DNA of 50,561 nt, from NCBI GenBank assembly GCA_964544635.1, contig CAZJCK010000018.1, positions 1-50,561 on the forward strand, given 5' to 3'. The stretch comes from CAZJCK01 sp964544635 (lineage in GTDB: Bacteria; Zixibacteria; MSB-5A5; GN15; FEB-12). Positions 34,730-42,940 of this stretch are shown in pieces. Made by a program: the position numbers and the translations under genes. The notes under the pieces are model-generated. The model had not been told where the DNA came from. It was given only the letters and a program-made list of their open reading frames with translations, and did not search any database. Positions within the stretch are counted from its first letter, which is position 1. Each line of letters opens with the position of its first letter.

Positions 34730-36210
34730 CCTTCCTCTGGGATGTGGTCTTTTTCATATCCGAGTTCGTGCAGGACACGTGCAGCTTCGGCGGTATCCGA
34801 GAACGGATGTCGTTCACCGTTCACCTCTTGGTACGACTCGGCTCCCTTGCCCGCCAACAGCACCACGTCGCCCGGCTGCGCGAGTGCCATGACCGTGCTG
34901 ATGGCCTGCCGTCTGTCCTCGACGATTTCATATTTCTTCTTCTGCAGTCCCGGCTTGATATCCTTGATGATGTCGGCCGGGTTCTCGCTGCGCGGGTTGT
35001 CTGACGTCACGACGACGTAATCGGCGCCCGCCGTCGCCGCCTCGCCCATCAGCTTGCGCTTTCCCTTGTCGCGGTCGCCGCCGCACCCGAACAACAGGAG
35101 CAGGCGTCCTTCACACAGTTCTCGGCCCGACTCGCACAACCGGCTGAGGGCGTCGGGAGTATGGGCAAAGTCGACGAAGACACCGAACGGCTGGCCTTCG
35201 TCAATCGGCTGGAACCGTCCCGGCACCGGCTTCGCGGTTTCGAGTCCCTTGATGACGTTGTCGATGTCGATACCCGAGGCCAGGCCGCCGGCTGCGGCGG
35301 CGATGCCATTCATGAGATTGAACCGCCCCGGCAGCGGGAACTCGACCGTGCGAGTTCCCATCGGCGTGACCAGGTCAAAGGTCGTACCGTCGGAGCGTAT
35401 CTCGTAAGAGGTGCAATAGACATCGGCGCTTTCGTCGGAAAGCGAATAGCCGATGTACGAGGACGTGAACTCGCCGAAGTACTTACGGAACTCCGGCTGG
35501 TCCAGATTTATGACAACGTAGCTCAGTGGTCCCTGGACCCGTTTCATGAGCCGGGCCTTGGCCTCGAGGTATTCTTCCATGTCCTTGTGGAAATCGAGGT
35601 GATCCCGCGTGAAGTTCGTATAGATGGCAACCCGGAAGTTGATGTTATCGACGCGGTGCAGCACCAGGGCATGGGACGATACTTCCATCACCGCATTGAC
35701 ACAGTGGTTCTTACGCATCAGAAAGAGCAGGCGCTGGATGTCGAGCGATTCGGGAGTCGTACGGACAGCGTCGAAGCGTTCCTGGCCGGTATCGTACACC
35801 ACCGACGAAATCAGTCCGGTCGTCTTGTTGCGAGCTTCCAGGATGTTCTTGAGAAGCATGGCCGTGGTTGTCTTGCCGTTGGTACCGGTAATGCCGCATG
35901 CCTTCAGTTTCAAGCCGGGGTAGCCATAGAATGCCGCCGCGACATCGGCCAGTGCCTTGCGCGCGTTGTCGACGCGAATGTAGGTCACGTTTTCTTCGCA
36001 CGAGTCACGTTCCCCAATTACGGCGACTGCGCCGTCCTCGACCGCCTGCGGCACGAAATCGAAGCCATCCTGCTGGTACCCCTTGATCGCGACAAAGAGC
36101 GCTCGCTCCTTGATGAGGCGCGAGTCGTACTCGACCTGTTCGATGTCGATATCGGTTTCGCCGGTCACGTCGGCGGCGTCCAGCTTCTGTATCAAGTCCC
36201 GAAGTTTAAT
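34726..36210 (-). CDS. murE: UDP-N-acetylmuramoyl-L-alanyl-D-glutamate--2,6-diaminopimelate ligase, ATT start
   Basis: 494 residues if it begins at ATT (36210). A perfect AGGAGG (plus-strand 36216-36221) lies five bases before this ATT and reads into LysLeuArgAspLeu, the usual MurE opening; the only other candidate, TTG at 36195, is 20 bases from that site. ATP loop GITGTNGKTTTAML, NFTRDHLDFHKDMEEY, and the substrate motif TSDNPRSENP, whose Asp-Asn-Pro-Arg marks meso-diaminopimelate use, so the peptidoglycan is DAP-type. It starts ten bases past the ftsI stop and overlaps murF by four bases. Confidence 0.95.
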   Translation of the reverse strand: MKLRDLIQKLDAADVTGETDIDIEQVEYDSRLIKERALFVAIKGYQQDGFDFVPQAVEDGAVAVIGERDSCEENVTYIRVDNARKALADVAAAFYGYPGLKLKACGITGTNGKTTTAMLLKNILEARNKTTGLISSVVYDTGQERFDAVRTTPESLDIQRLLFLMRKNHCVNAVMEVSSHALVLHRVDNINFRVAIYTNFTRDHLDFHKDMEEYLEAKARLMKRVQGPLSYVVINLDQPEFRKYFGEFTSSYIGYSLSDESADVYCTSYEIRSDGTTFDLVTPMGTRTVEFPLPGRFNLMNGIAAAAGGLASGIDIDNVIKGLETAKPVPGRFQPIDEGQPFGVFVDFAHTPDALSRLCESGRELCEGRLLLLFGCGGDRDKGKRKLMGEAATAGADYVVVTSDNPRSENPADIIKDIKPGLQKKKYEIVEDRRQAISTVMALAQPGDVVLLAGKGAESYQEVNGERHPFSDTAEAARVLHELGYEKDHIPEEG

Positions 36211-36219
36211 GACATCCTC

Positions 36220-38298
36220 CTATAACGGTTTGCAGACCACCTGGCAGGTACTGGTGCGATTTACGGGAACACCGGGTTGAAGCGACTGCTTCACAACCCG
36301 TCCGTGTCCCCTGATCGTATATTTTATACCGGCCTGGTGTAGATAGGCCGCAGCATTCCGGAGTGTCATTCCGGAGAGATCACCCATCGTCAACTCCTCG
36401 CTCTCAAGCGACTTCACCCCGACAAAGACCTGTTCACCGGCGAGTATAAGCTGGTCGGGTCGCGGCATCTGCCATGAGATGAAGCCCTCTTCTTGATCGA
36501 CCTTGAGGCTCAAGCCATACTGCTCGGCCGTGGCCCGTGCGATCTCAACGGTCTGACCGATCAGGTTGGGCGTTTCGACCGTCTGCCGGAGTGGCGACTG
36601 CTCGACTGCGATCACCTGCGGCGCCGCGCTCAACAGGCTGGGATTGGCAATGGCAAACCGTTCGGCGATGCGCGTGAACGACGGCCCGGCGGTCCAGCCG
36701 CCGTAGTGCACCGGCTGCGGGTTATAGTACATCACGACCCCGGCGATCTGCGGCTTTTCATACGGGAAGAAGCCGGCAAAGCTGGCGATGAAGCGGCTGT
36801 TCCAGTAGCGCCGGGTTTCATGGTTGAAGATCTGGGCGGTGCCGGTCTTGCCGGCGACGGCGACCACATCCGACTGCGCCTTTGTCGCCGTACCGTTCAC
36901 GACGACACCCCGCATGAACGCCCGCAGCGAATCGGCGCTCGATTGTTTCATGGCGCGACCCAACTCGACAATGCGATGGCGTCGTTTCACCCAGCCGTCG
37001 TCATCGATCTGGCCGAGAACGATCGACGGTTGGAGGAGCGTGCCGCCGTTGGCCACGGCGCCGACGGCGACGGCCATTTGCAGCGCGGTAGTCGATACGG
37101 CGTGACCCATTGCCAGGGCGGCGACATTGTAGTCGGACCAGCGCCCCGGCTCGGCAAGGGCACCGGAGGCTTCGCTGGGCAAGCCGACATCGGTCTTCTT
37201 CCCGATACCGAACTTCTTGACACTGTTGGCGAGGTTCTCGCCACCCAATTCTATAGCCAGCTTGGCGAAACCGATGTTGCTGGAAAGCTCGAACATGGTG
37301 CGGAAGTCGACCCAGCCCAGCTCTTTATCATCCTCGAGGGTCTGGCCGTTGACGCGCCACTGGCCCATCTCGCAGTAGATCGAATCGTCATACTTCACGA
37401 TGCCGGCATCGAGCAGCCCGGCAGCACTGAATATCTTGAAAATCGAGCCGGGTTCCCACAGGTCGGCCACAGCGCGCAGCTTGACCGGGCGTTCGGGGTT
37501 CGGCTCATTCGGATCGTAATCGGCGATGGCCAGCACTTCACCGGTGTGGCAGTCGATAAAGGCAGCCATGCCATACTCTGCGTTGTATTCGCGGACACCG
37601 CGGGCGAGCTCTTCCTCGACGAGTTCCTGCAGGTACCAGTCGAGCGTCAGAACGAGTGACTGGCCCGGCTTCGGCTGCTTGAGGGCCGATTCACGAATAC
37701 GGTAGGTATTGGAGCGACCGTCGCGGCGGTAGTCGGCGGTACCGGTGGTACCGTTCAACTCGCCGTTGAAGGCGTGCTCGACCCCGGCCAGCCCCTTGTT
37801 GTCGATGTCGGTAAACCCGATCACCTGGCGTCCGATCAGGCCAAACGGATAATCGCGGCGCGTTTCGTAGCGCAGGTAGAGGCCGCGCGGCGCGTCACCT
37901 TCGACCAGTTTGGCGCGACGTTCGGACATGCCGCGCTCGATCCAGGAAAAGCGGTTGATTCGCAGGCGATGACGCTTCTCGGCAGTGCCCTCACGATACC
38001 CATAGAAGCGATCGAGGAAAGCGGCGACCATGTGCAACTCATGGCGGTTCATGGGGTAGGCATAGAGCGACGGTACTTTGATATTGGTCGCCACCACCTT
38101 GCCGTTACGGTCACACAGTTGCCCCCGTTCGCCCGGGATTTCAATGCGGCCGGTCGACTGGCGCTTGACGATCTCGCTGTATTCACCGTGCTTGATGACC
38201 TGCAGGTGCACCAGCCGGGCGCCGATGAGAGCAAAGCCGACAAGGACACCGAAAAGGAGGATGCTCAGGCGGAGATGTTCCTGGCGGGTACGACTCAT
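36220..38298 (-). CDS. ftsI: Septal penicillin-binding protein (FtsI/SpoVD-like) with C-terminal PASTA repeats
   Basis: 692 residues. Short cytoplasmic start, membrane helix at about 10-28, dimerisation domain, then a transpeptidase domain with S285-x-x-K288 (EPGSIFK), Ser-Ser-Asn (FELSSNIGFAK) and KTGT at 484-487. It crosslinks septal peptidoglycan together with FtsW. The last ~140 residues hold two PASTA-like repeats (TPNLIGQTVEIARATAEQYG and MGDLSGMTLRNAAAYLHQAG), absent from enterobacterial FtsI and more like SpoVD/PBP2x. Overlaps ftsL by four bases. Confidence 0.95.
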   Translation of the reverse strand: MSRTRQEHLRLSILLFGVLVGFALIGARLVHLQVIKHGEYSEIVKRQSTGRIEIPGERGQLCDRNGKVVATNIKVPSLYAYPMNRHELHMVAAFLDRFYGYREGTAEKRHRLRINRFSWIERGMSERRAKLVEGDAPRGLYLRYETRRDYPFGLIGRQVIGFTDIDNKGLAGVEHAFNGELNGTTGTADYRRDGRSNTYRIRESALKQPKPGQSLVLTLDWYLQELVEEELARGVREYNAEYGMAAFIDCHTGEVLAIADYDPNEPNPERPVKLRAVADLWEPGSIFKIFSAAGLLDAGIVKYDDSIYCEMGQWRVNGQTLEDDKELGWVDFRTMFELSSNIGFAKLAIELGGENLANSVKKFGIGKKTDVGLPSEASGALAEPGRWSDYNVAALAMGHAVSTTALQMAVAVGAVANGGTLLQPSIVLGQIDDDGWVKRRHRIVELGRAMKQSSADSLRAFMRGVVVNGTATKAQSDVVAVAGKTGTAQIFNHETRRYWNSRFIASFAGFFPYEKPQIAGVVMYYNPQPVHYGGWTAGPSFTRIAERFAIANPSLLSAAPQVIAVEQSPLRQTVETPNLIGQTVEIARATAEQYGLSLKVDQEEGFISWQMPRPDQLILAGEQVFVGVKSLESEELTMGDLSGMTLRNAAAYLHQAGIKYTIRGHGRVVKQSLQPGVPVNRTSTCQVVCKPL

Positions 38299-38789
38299 CG
38301 GTTACCTCCCGGATAAATCGACGAGTCTATTTTCACCCGACGAAGCTCGGCGGCCGCGACGGTCTCTTCGGTGAGGACCGGGAAGTACGATGCCATTCGC
38401 TTGACCGCCGATACCAGCATCGCCAGATCGTCGGGATCGGACAGGGTCGGCTGCTCGCGCTCGAGCGTGTACAGACGGTCGACCGCGACCGGCTGCATGC
38501 CGAGGGTATCAACGGCATAGCGGCGGATCCGCTGGGACGCCGACAGTTCCGCGATGTCGCCGTACATCTTCTTGGTATGATCCAGCAGCATGGCGTGCTC
38601 CTTCTCCAATGCGGAAACCTGGCGCACGAGGTCGAGCACGGTGAAGCGCTGCCAGACGTGCACGCAACTTATCAGCAAAAGCGCCACGGCGAGCACCGCC
38701 AGTGGAAAGTAGCGGTGTGCCCTGACCCGTCGCAGCAACGACGAACGCATCGTAAGCGTCTCCCAGAAACTGCGTACCGTGTTCACCAT
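38295..38789 (-). CDS. ftsL: FtsL-like cell division protein
   Basis: 164 residues. Basic N-terminus (MRSSLLRRVRAHR), one membrane helix at about 28-46 (FPLAVLAVALLLISCVHVW), then a coiled coil (LVRQVSALEKEHAMLLDHTKKM) and a Tyr-Ala-Val-Asp-Thr-Leu-Gly-Met motif common after FtsL coiled coils. Longer than most FtsL (about 100-120); the last ~60 residues are unrecognised. Identity rests on topology and position between rsmH and ftsI. The ATG at 38789 lies two bases past the rsmH stop. Confidence 0.82.
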   Translation of the reverse strand: MVNTVRSFWETLTMRSSLLRRVRAHRYFPLAVLAVALLLISCVHVWQRFTVLDLVRQVSALEKEHAMLLDHTKKMYGDIAELSASQRIRRYAVDTLGMQPVAVDRLYTLEREQPTLSDPDDLAMLVSAVKRMASYFPVLTEETVAAAELRRVKIDSSIYPGGNR

Positions 38790-38791
38790 GG

Positions 38792-39739
38792 TCAGATCCT
38801 CTCCGCAACCCGAAGCTTGGCCGAACGTGCCCTCGGGTTGGCATCGATCTCGGCTTCGGTCGGCAGGACCGGGCGTTTGGTAATCGGTTTGAATCGCGGC
38901 GTACGGCCGCAGGTGCAGACCGGTTGACGGGGCGGACAGATGCAGCCTTTGGCTTCATCGCGGATGAAGTGCTTGATCGCTCGGTCTTCAAGCGAGTGGT
39001 AGGTGATTACCGCCAGATGGCCCCCCTCTTCAAGCAGATCGGGCAGCGTCGGCAAAACATCGTTCAGCTGTTCCAGTTCACGATTGACGGCAATGCGCAA
39101 AGCCTGGAAGATACGGGCCAGTGATTTGTTCTGGTGCTGCGGCGGCACCTGAGCGCGGACGATCTCCGCCAGTTCGGTCGTGGTGCGAATGGGACGATCG
39201 CGGCGGGCCTCGACGATGGCCCGGGCGATGCGACGGGCCTGGCGTTCCTCGCCGTACTCACGGAAGATCGATGTCAGGTTGTCGACATCGGCGCGAGCGA
39301 TCAGGTCGGCCGCCGATTCCGGCGTCGCCACCGGATCGAAGCGCATGTCCAGCGGTCCTTCGAAACGGTACGAAAATCCCCGCTGCGGGTCGTCGAGTTG
39401 TGCAGATGAAAGGCCAAGGTCAAGTAGCATCCCGCTGAACTTCCGGTCCTTGAATGTGCTCGTTATCGTGCCTACGTCCCTGTAAGAGGCCGTCGCAACG
39501 GTGCCTGGTTGCTTCACGCCCCGAAGAGCGTCGCCTGCTGCCTTCGCCGCCTGCGGGTCTCTGTCCAGGCCGTACAGGCGGGCGGTTGGCGATAGTGTCG
39601 CGGCCAGTGCCTTGAGGTGTCCACCCAGCCCGGCGGTGAGATCGAGATACGCCCCGCCGGCATCAGTGACCAGCAGCTCCAGTACCTCGTTCACCAGTAC
39701 CGGTATGTGTCCGCCGCTACTCGCGTTCTGGCTCGACAT
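38792..39739 (-). CDS. rsmH: 16S rRNA (cytosine(1402)-N4)-methyltransferase RsmH
   Basis: 315 residues. Methylates C1402 of 16S rRNA at the P site. HIPVLVNEVLELL, SAM loop YLDLTAGLGGHLKAL, GLDRDPQA, LLDLGLSSAQLDDPQRGFS and ITYHSLEDRAIKHFIRD are all family motifs. Its start overlaps the mraZ end by 23 bases, so translation is coupled. Confidence 0.97.
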   Translation of the reverse strand: MSSQNASSGGHIPVLVNEVLELLVTDAGGAYLDLTAGLGGHLKALAATLSPTARLYGLDRDPQAAKAAGDALRGVKQPGTVATASYRDVGTITSTFKDRKFSGMLLDLGLSSAQLDDPQRGFSYRFEGPLDMRFDPVATPESAADLIARADVDNLTSIFREYGEERQARRIARAIVEARRDRPIRTTTELAEIVRAQVPPQHQNKSLARIFQALRIAVNRELEQLNDVLPTLPDLLEEGGHLAVITYHSLEDRAIKHFIRDEAKGCICPPRQPVCTCGRTPRFKPITKRPVLPTEAEIDANPRARSAKLRVAERI

Positions 39740-40202
39740 TGGCCGTAAAGAGTCGTTCTGCTACCTCTTCGTAGCTGCCGGCAAATTGATCCAGGTAGTA
39801 GCTGTAGCGGTCCGGGTTCCAGATCTCTATCCAACGCCCGACGCCGATCACAAGGAGTTCCTTCTTGAGTGCCGCCTCGGCGATGAGATGGGACGGGATG
39901 AGTATCCGGCCGTTGCGGTCGGGCGAAACAGTTCCGGCCGACGAATACAAACGCCTGCTGAAATAGCGAAAATCCTTTTGGGTAAAACTCAGGTCGGCGA
40001 GACGGCGCTCGATGCTGGCCCATTCCGTTTCCGGATACAGCGACAGACAACCCTCAAGCCCTTTGGTGATAACCAGGTCGCCCTCCAGCAGCGGCCTGCC
40101 GGTATCGGGCGAGACGACATTGCGCAACTTGGCCGGGAGGCCAAGACGACCCTTGTCATCGAGCGTGGTATGGAATTGTCCGTAAAATCCGCTGACCGTC
40201 AC
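39717..40202 (-). CDS. mraZ: Transcriptional regulator MraZ
   Basis: 161 residues from the GTG at 40202, chosen because GGGTGG lies five bases before it; a GTG three codons upstream (40211) is the alternative. Two tandem SpoVT-AbrB-like MraZ repeats: FHTTLDDKGRLGLPAKLR near the start and VSPDRNGRILIPSHLIAEA near residue 95, each with the Asp-x-x-Gly-Arg signature. MraZ is the DNA-binding repressor (or activator in some bacteria) of its own dcw operon. Three phased TGGG-type boxes lie immediately upstream. Confidence 0.95.
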   Translation of the reverse strand: MTVSGFYGQFHTTLDDKGRLGLPAKLRNVVSPDTGRPLLEGDLVITKGLEGCLSLYPETEWASIERRLADLSFTQKDFRYFSRRLYSSAGTVSPDRNGRILIPSHLIAEAALKKELLVIGVGRWIEIWNPDRYSYYLDQFAGSYEEVAERLFTANVEPERE

Positions 40203-40210
40203 ATCGACCA

Positions 40211-40246
40211 CCCAAGTTTAACCACTTTTCCCCATTTCTTGCCCCA
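40211..40246 (-). promoter_or_regulatory. MraZ-box array upstream of mraZ
   Basis: Read on the minus strand: TGGGG, TGGTT and TGGGT begin exactly ten bases apart (first bases at 40234, 40224 and 40214), and one more TGGGG begins 12 bases before them (40246). This matches the known MraZ operator of TGGG-type direct repeats with a ten-base period. The array overlaps the predicted start of transcription and runs up to the ribosome site, a layout suited to repression. Confidence 0.72.
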
Positions 40247-40247
40247 T

Positions 40248-40277
40248 ATAATCACATCTTCCCCGATGATGAGTCAA
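40248..40277 (-). promoter_or_regulatory. Candidate promoter of the mra/dcw operon
   Basis: Minus strand TTGACT (40272-40277), 18-bp spacer, GATTAT (40248-40253). Predicted start about 40241, inside the MraZ-box array. Five and four of six consensus bases match. Confidence 0.6.
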
Positions 40278-40579
40278 GCAAAATTATGAAACAGGACTGA
40301 AAAAAGAAAGACGGGTAAGTGTCACTTTCGCAATGGATTGCCAAGACGAGTTTATTGCTTGTGAGCTAACCCGATGGACTCAGCCAATACCGATATGAAA
40401 TCTTTTCTCTTGACCCGTTCGAAAAATGTCGGAAATCACCGTCCCACTGTTGGCTGCGTCCAAGATAATTAACCGGGAAATCCTTTCCGCAGCCTGCCCC
40501 GCCTCAGGAGCACTCCAATTACCTATTGCAAAACAACGGGTTAACCGGCCGCTGAATTTTTGTCGCGGCGCCGGCATCA

Positions 40580-40595
40580 TGGTCCTCGGCTTGCA
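40580..40595 (+). promoter_or_regulatory. Possible sigma-54-type promoter of the C25 peptidase gene
   Basis: TGGTCCT-CGGC-TTGCA: the -12 box TTGCA and the TGG of the -24 box are perfect and GG and GC are ten bases apart; three bases of the -24 box differ from CACG. Predicted start near 40606, 28 bases before the GTG. Confidence 0.45.
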
Positions 40596-40633
40596 CTACC
40601 CTGATCGGCTTCAGTTTGAAACAGGGAGTACGA

Positions 40634-42940
40634 GTGAACCGAGCAATTACAGCTGTGACAATCCTGCTTCTGGCGACATCGTCCCCGTTTGCCACAGACC
40701 TGACCCTCGGCACCTATACGGCGGCCGATGTATCGGTATCGTCCGACGGACGACAGGTTCTGGTGGACGGCCATGTTTTGGTCGGTCGGGGTGACGGTGT
40801 CACCCTGAGCGCGGTTACATATTACCTGCGGCTTGGCGACGGCCACCGCCTGGGCGATATGGACATCGTCTCCAGTGACAGCATACCGCTCGGGCGATCG
40901 CTGCCGGACGGCTCTCTCGACGAGGTGGCGACGGCCGACAGCATACCGTATCACGATCTGGTGCGGTCATCTTCACAAGTTGAACAGCTCGGGCGTCAAC
41001 CGGTGATGCTGAGTGAACGCACCGTCGGAGACGAGCGCTGGGCGGTTCTGACACTCTTTCCGGTCACCATCGGTGCCGACAATCAGCTCTACCTGCATCG
41101 TTCGATTGTTGCCAACCTGCCGGATGAAGCAGTCCACAGTACGCCACTGCTTGACGAGCACCAGTTCGCCGCAATGACACGCGGAGCACGGAGTCGGCAG
41201 GCATCATCGTCGTCCTCCAACTACCTGATTATCACCAATGCTGAACTGGAGTCGGCCATGCTCACCCTTGCCGACTACCGCCGGGCGCTTGGTTACCGGG
41301 CGGAGGTTAGGCTGATCGACGAGATTGTCGCTGCCTACCCCGGTCGCGACGATGCCGAACGTCTACGCAACCACCTCCGCGACTATTGGCATAACGGCGG
41401 CGACTATGTTGTGCTGGCCGGCGACGAAACCGTCCTGCCGGTCCGCTATGCGTATCACTACACGACGTCGACCCTGCCCGACCTGTACGAACTGCAACTC
41501 TGCGACCTGTACTTTGCCGAGGTCGAGGCGGACTGGGACCCTGACAACGACAATGTCTTTGGCGAACGTCACATCTCGCTCGGGTCGGTATCGCCGCAGC
41601 TTCGCGTTGGCCGCTTGCCGTTCAACCGAGCTGAAGAGGCTGAAGCATATATTCGCAAACTGATCTCGTATGAATCGAATCCCGGAGACGGATCATTCGA
41701 TTATCTCGACCGCGCCTTCTTCTACAGCAGCGACCAGATGCGTGATCTGGGAGTAGACGGTCAACACGGCGCGATTGCCTCGGATTATCCGGCGACGATG
41801 AGTATCGACACCACCAGCGGCGTGGAATCGGCCACCGGTAACGACCCGTTGCCCGGTAATCCGTCAGCCGTCGCCAGCCTGGACAGCCTGGCGACGGGCT
41901 ACGGCATCGTCAATGTGCTGGCGCATGGCCGCAGTGATGCTTTTGGCGTGACAACATCAGGCTACAACGAATGGCCGAAGAGCTATTTTATCACCGAGGA
42001 GTTTGGCGCCCCCCACGGTGATTGTAACGCGCTGCCGGCTGACAACAGGGTATCGTTCTACTACTCGCTGGCCTGCGACAACGCCGGCTTTGACCAGGAC
42101 CAGCCGCCACTGAGTCGTATGCAACCCAACCTGGCGCAGACTCTACTGGCGCTGGACTCAGCCGGTGCGGTCGGCTTCGTTGGTTACAGCCGCTGGGGCT
42201 GGGTCGGCAGCAGCTACCTGTTGCAAAAAGCGTTCTTCGAGGAACTGTTCAACGATCCGTCGGCGCCGGCAGTAGATGCCATGCACCGCTCTAAAGAACG
42301 CTACTACTACTACCGCGACCTTGCCTATGGACAGAATTTCCTGGGTGATCCGGCGCTGCGCATCTGGTCGACAGCACCACAAGACCTTGAACTGGTGCTT
42401 TCGATTGCAACCGACACGGTATTTGTCATTGCCCGGTCCAGCGGCGCGCCGGTATCGGGTTGCCGGGTCCGATTGTCAAATCACGCCGGAATCATCGTCG
42501 AAGGTTTGACCGATGCCTCCGGACGGTTGCCGGTGATCACACCGCTCGATGCGGATCAGGAATATGTGGCAACCGGGCAGAAGGACGGTTATACCAACGG
42601 GTATGCGCGAGTGCGCACCACCTTTTCGACTGACGTACATAACACCGACGGCGAGCTGCCGGAGGCGTTTGCGCTGTCGCAAAATTACCCCAATCCGTTT
42701 AATCCGACGACAACGATCGAGTTCACGCTACCGCGCCGCGTTGACCTGACGCTGTCAGTCTACAACCTGCTGGGACGGCAGGTGAGGGTGTTGCTTGACG
42801 GCAGTTTCCCGGCCGGATCGCATCGCGCTGAGTGGGATGCAACCGACTACAGCGGCTCTCAGGTTGCATCGGGCCTGTACTTCTATCGCCTCGAATCGTC
42901 GAAATTCATCGATACCCGCAAGATGCTTCTCATTCGCTGA
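40634..42940 (+). CDS. Gingipain-like C25-family cysteine peptidase with Por-type C-terminal tail
   Basis: 768 residues from the GTG at 40634 (GGGAG five bases ahead); a TTG at 40616 gives a worse signal peptide. Signal peptide 1-22 ends near SSPFA. A pro-region leads to the C25 domain (about 190-570), opening with NYLIITNAELESAML and containing DYVVLAGDETVLPVRYAY. The His/Cys pair fits H431 in NVLAHGRSDAFG and C481 in YYSLACDNAGF; the C-terminal part of the domain has YGQNFLGDPALRIW. An Ig-like carboxypeptidase-regulatory-type domain follows (about 600-655). The tail (about 678-768) begins SQNYPNPFNPTTTIEF (Tyr685) and ends with a Ser-Lys-x-Ile-Asp-Thr-Arg-Lys-Met-Leu-Leu-Ile strand, like T9SS type A sorting domains. 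Probably exported and surface-bound or secreted. Its end overlaps the converging glycosyltransferase gene by 11 bases. Confidence 0.88.
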   Translation: MNRAITAVTILLLATSSPFATDLTLGTYTAADVSVSSDGRQVLVDGHVLVGRGDGVTLSAVTYYLRLGDGHRLGDMDIVSSDSIPLGRSLPDGSLDEVATADSIPYHDLVRSSSQVEQLGRQPVMLSERTVGDERWAVLTLFPVTIGADNQLYLHRSIVANLPDEAVHSTPLLDEHQFAAMTRGARSRQASSSSSNYLIITNAELESAMLTLADYRRALGYRAEVRLIDEIVAAYPGRDDAERLRNHLRDYWHNGGDYVVLAGDETVLPVRYAYHYTTSTLPDLYELQLCDLYFAEVEADWDPDNDNVFGERHISLGSVSPQLRVGRLPFNRAEEAEAYIRKLISYESNPGDGSFDYLDRAFFYSSDQMRDLGVDGQHGAIASDYPATMSIDTTSGVESATGNDPLPGNPSAVASLDSLATGYGIVNVLAHGRSDAFGVTTSGYNEWPKSYFITEEFGAPHGDCNALPADNRVSFYYSLACDNAGFDQDQPPLSRMQPNLAQTLLALDSAGAVGFVGYSRWGWVGSSYLLQKAFFEELFNDPSAPAVDAMHRSKERYYYYRDLAYGQNFLGDPALRIWSTAPQDLELVLSIATDTVFVIARSSGAPVSGCRVRLSNHAGIIVEGLTDASGRLPVITPLDADQEYVATGQKDGYTNGYARVRTTFSTDVHNTDGELPEAFALSQNYPNPFNPTTTIEFTLPRRVDLTLSVYNLLGRQVRVLLDGSFPAGSHRAEWDATDYSGSQVASGLYFYRLESSKFIDTRKMLLIR

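Larger units (their letters stand above)
40203..40633. other. Divergent control region between the dcw cluster and the C25 peptidase gene
   Basis: No gene seen. The left end holds MraZ boxes and the mra promoter; the right end holds a sigma-54-like promoter for the peptidase. In between are two copies of TTAACCGG (near 40468 and 40542) and a short dyad GGAAA-TCC-TTTCC (40476-40488). The rest shows no recognisable signal. Confidence 0.55.
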
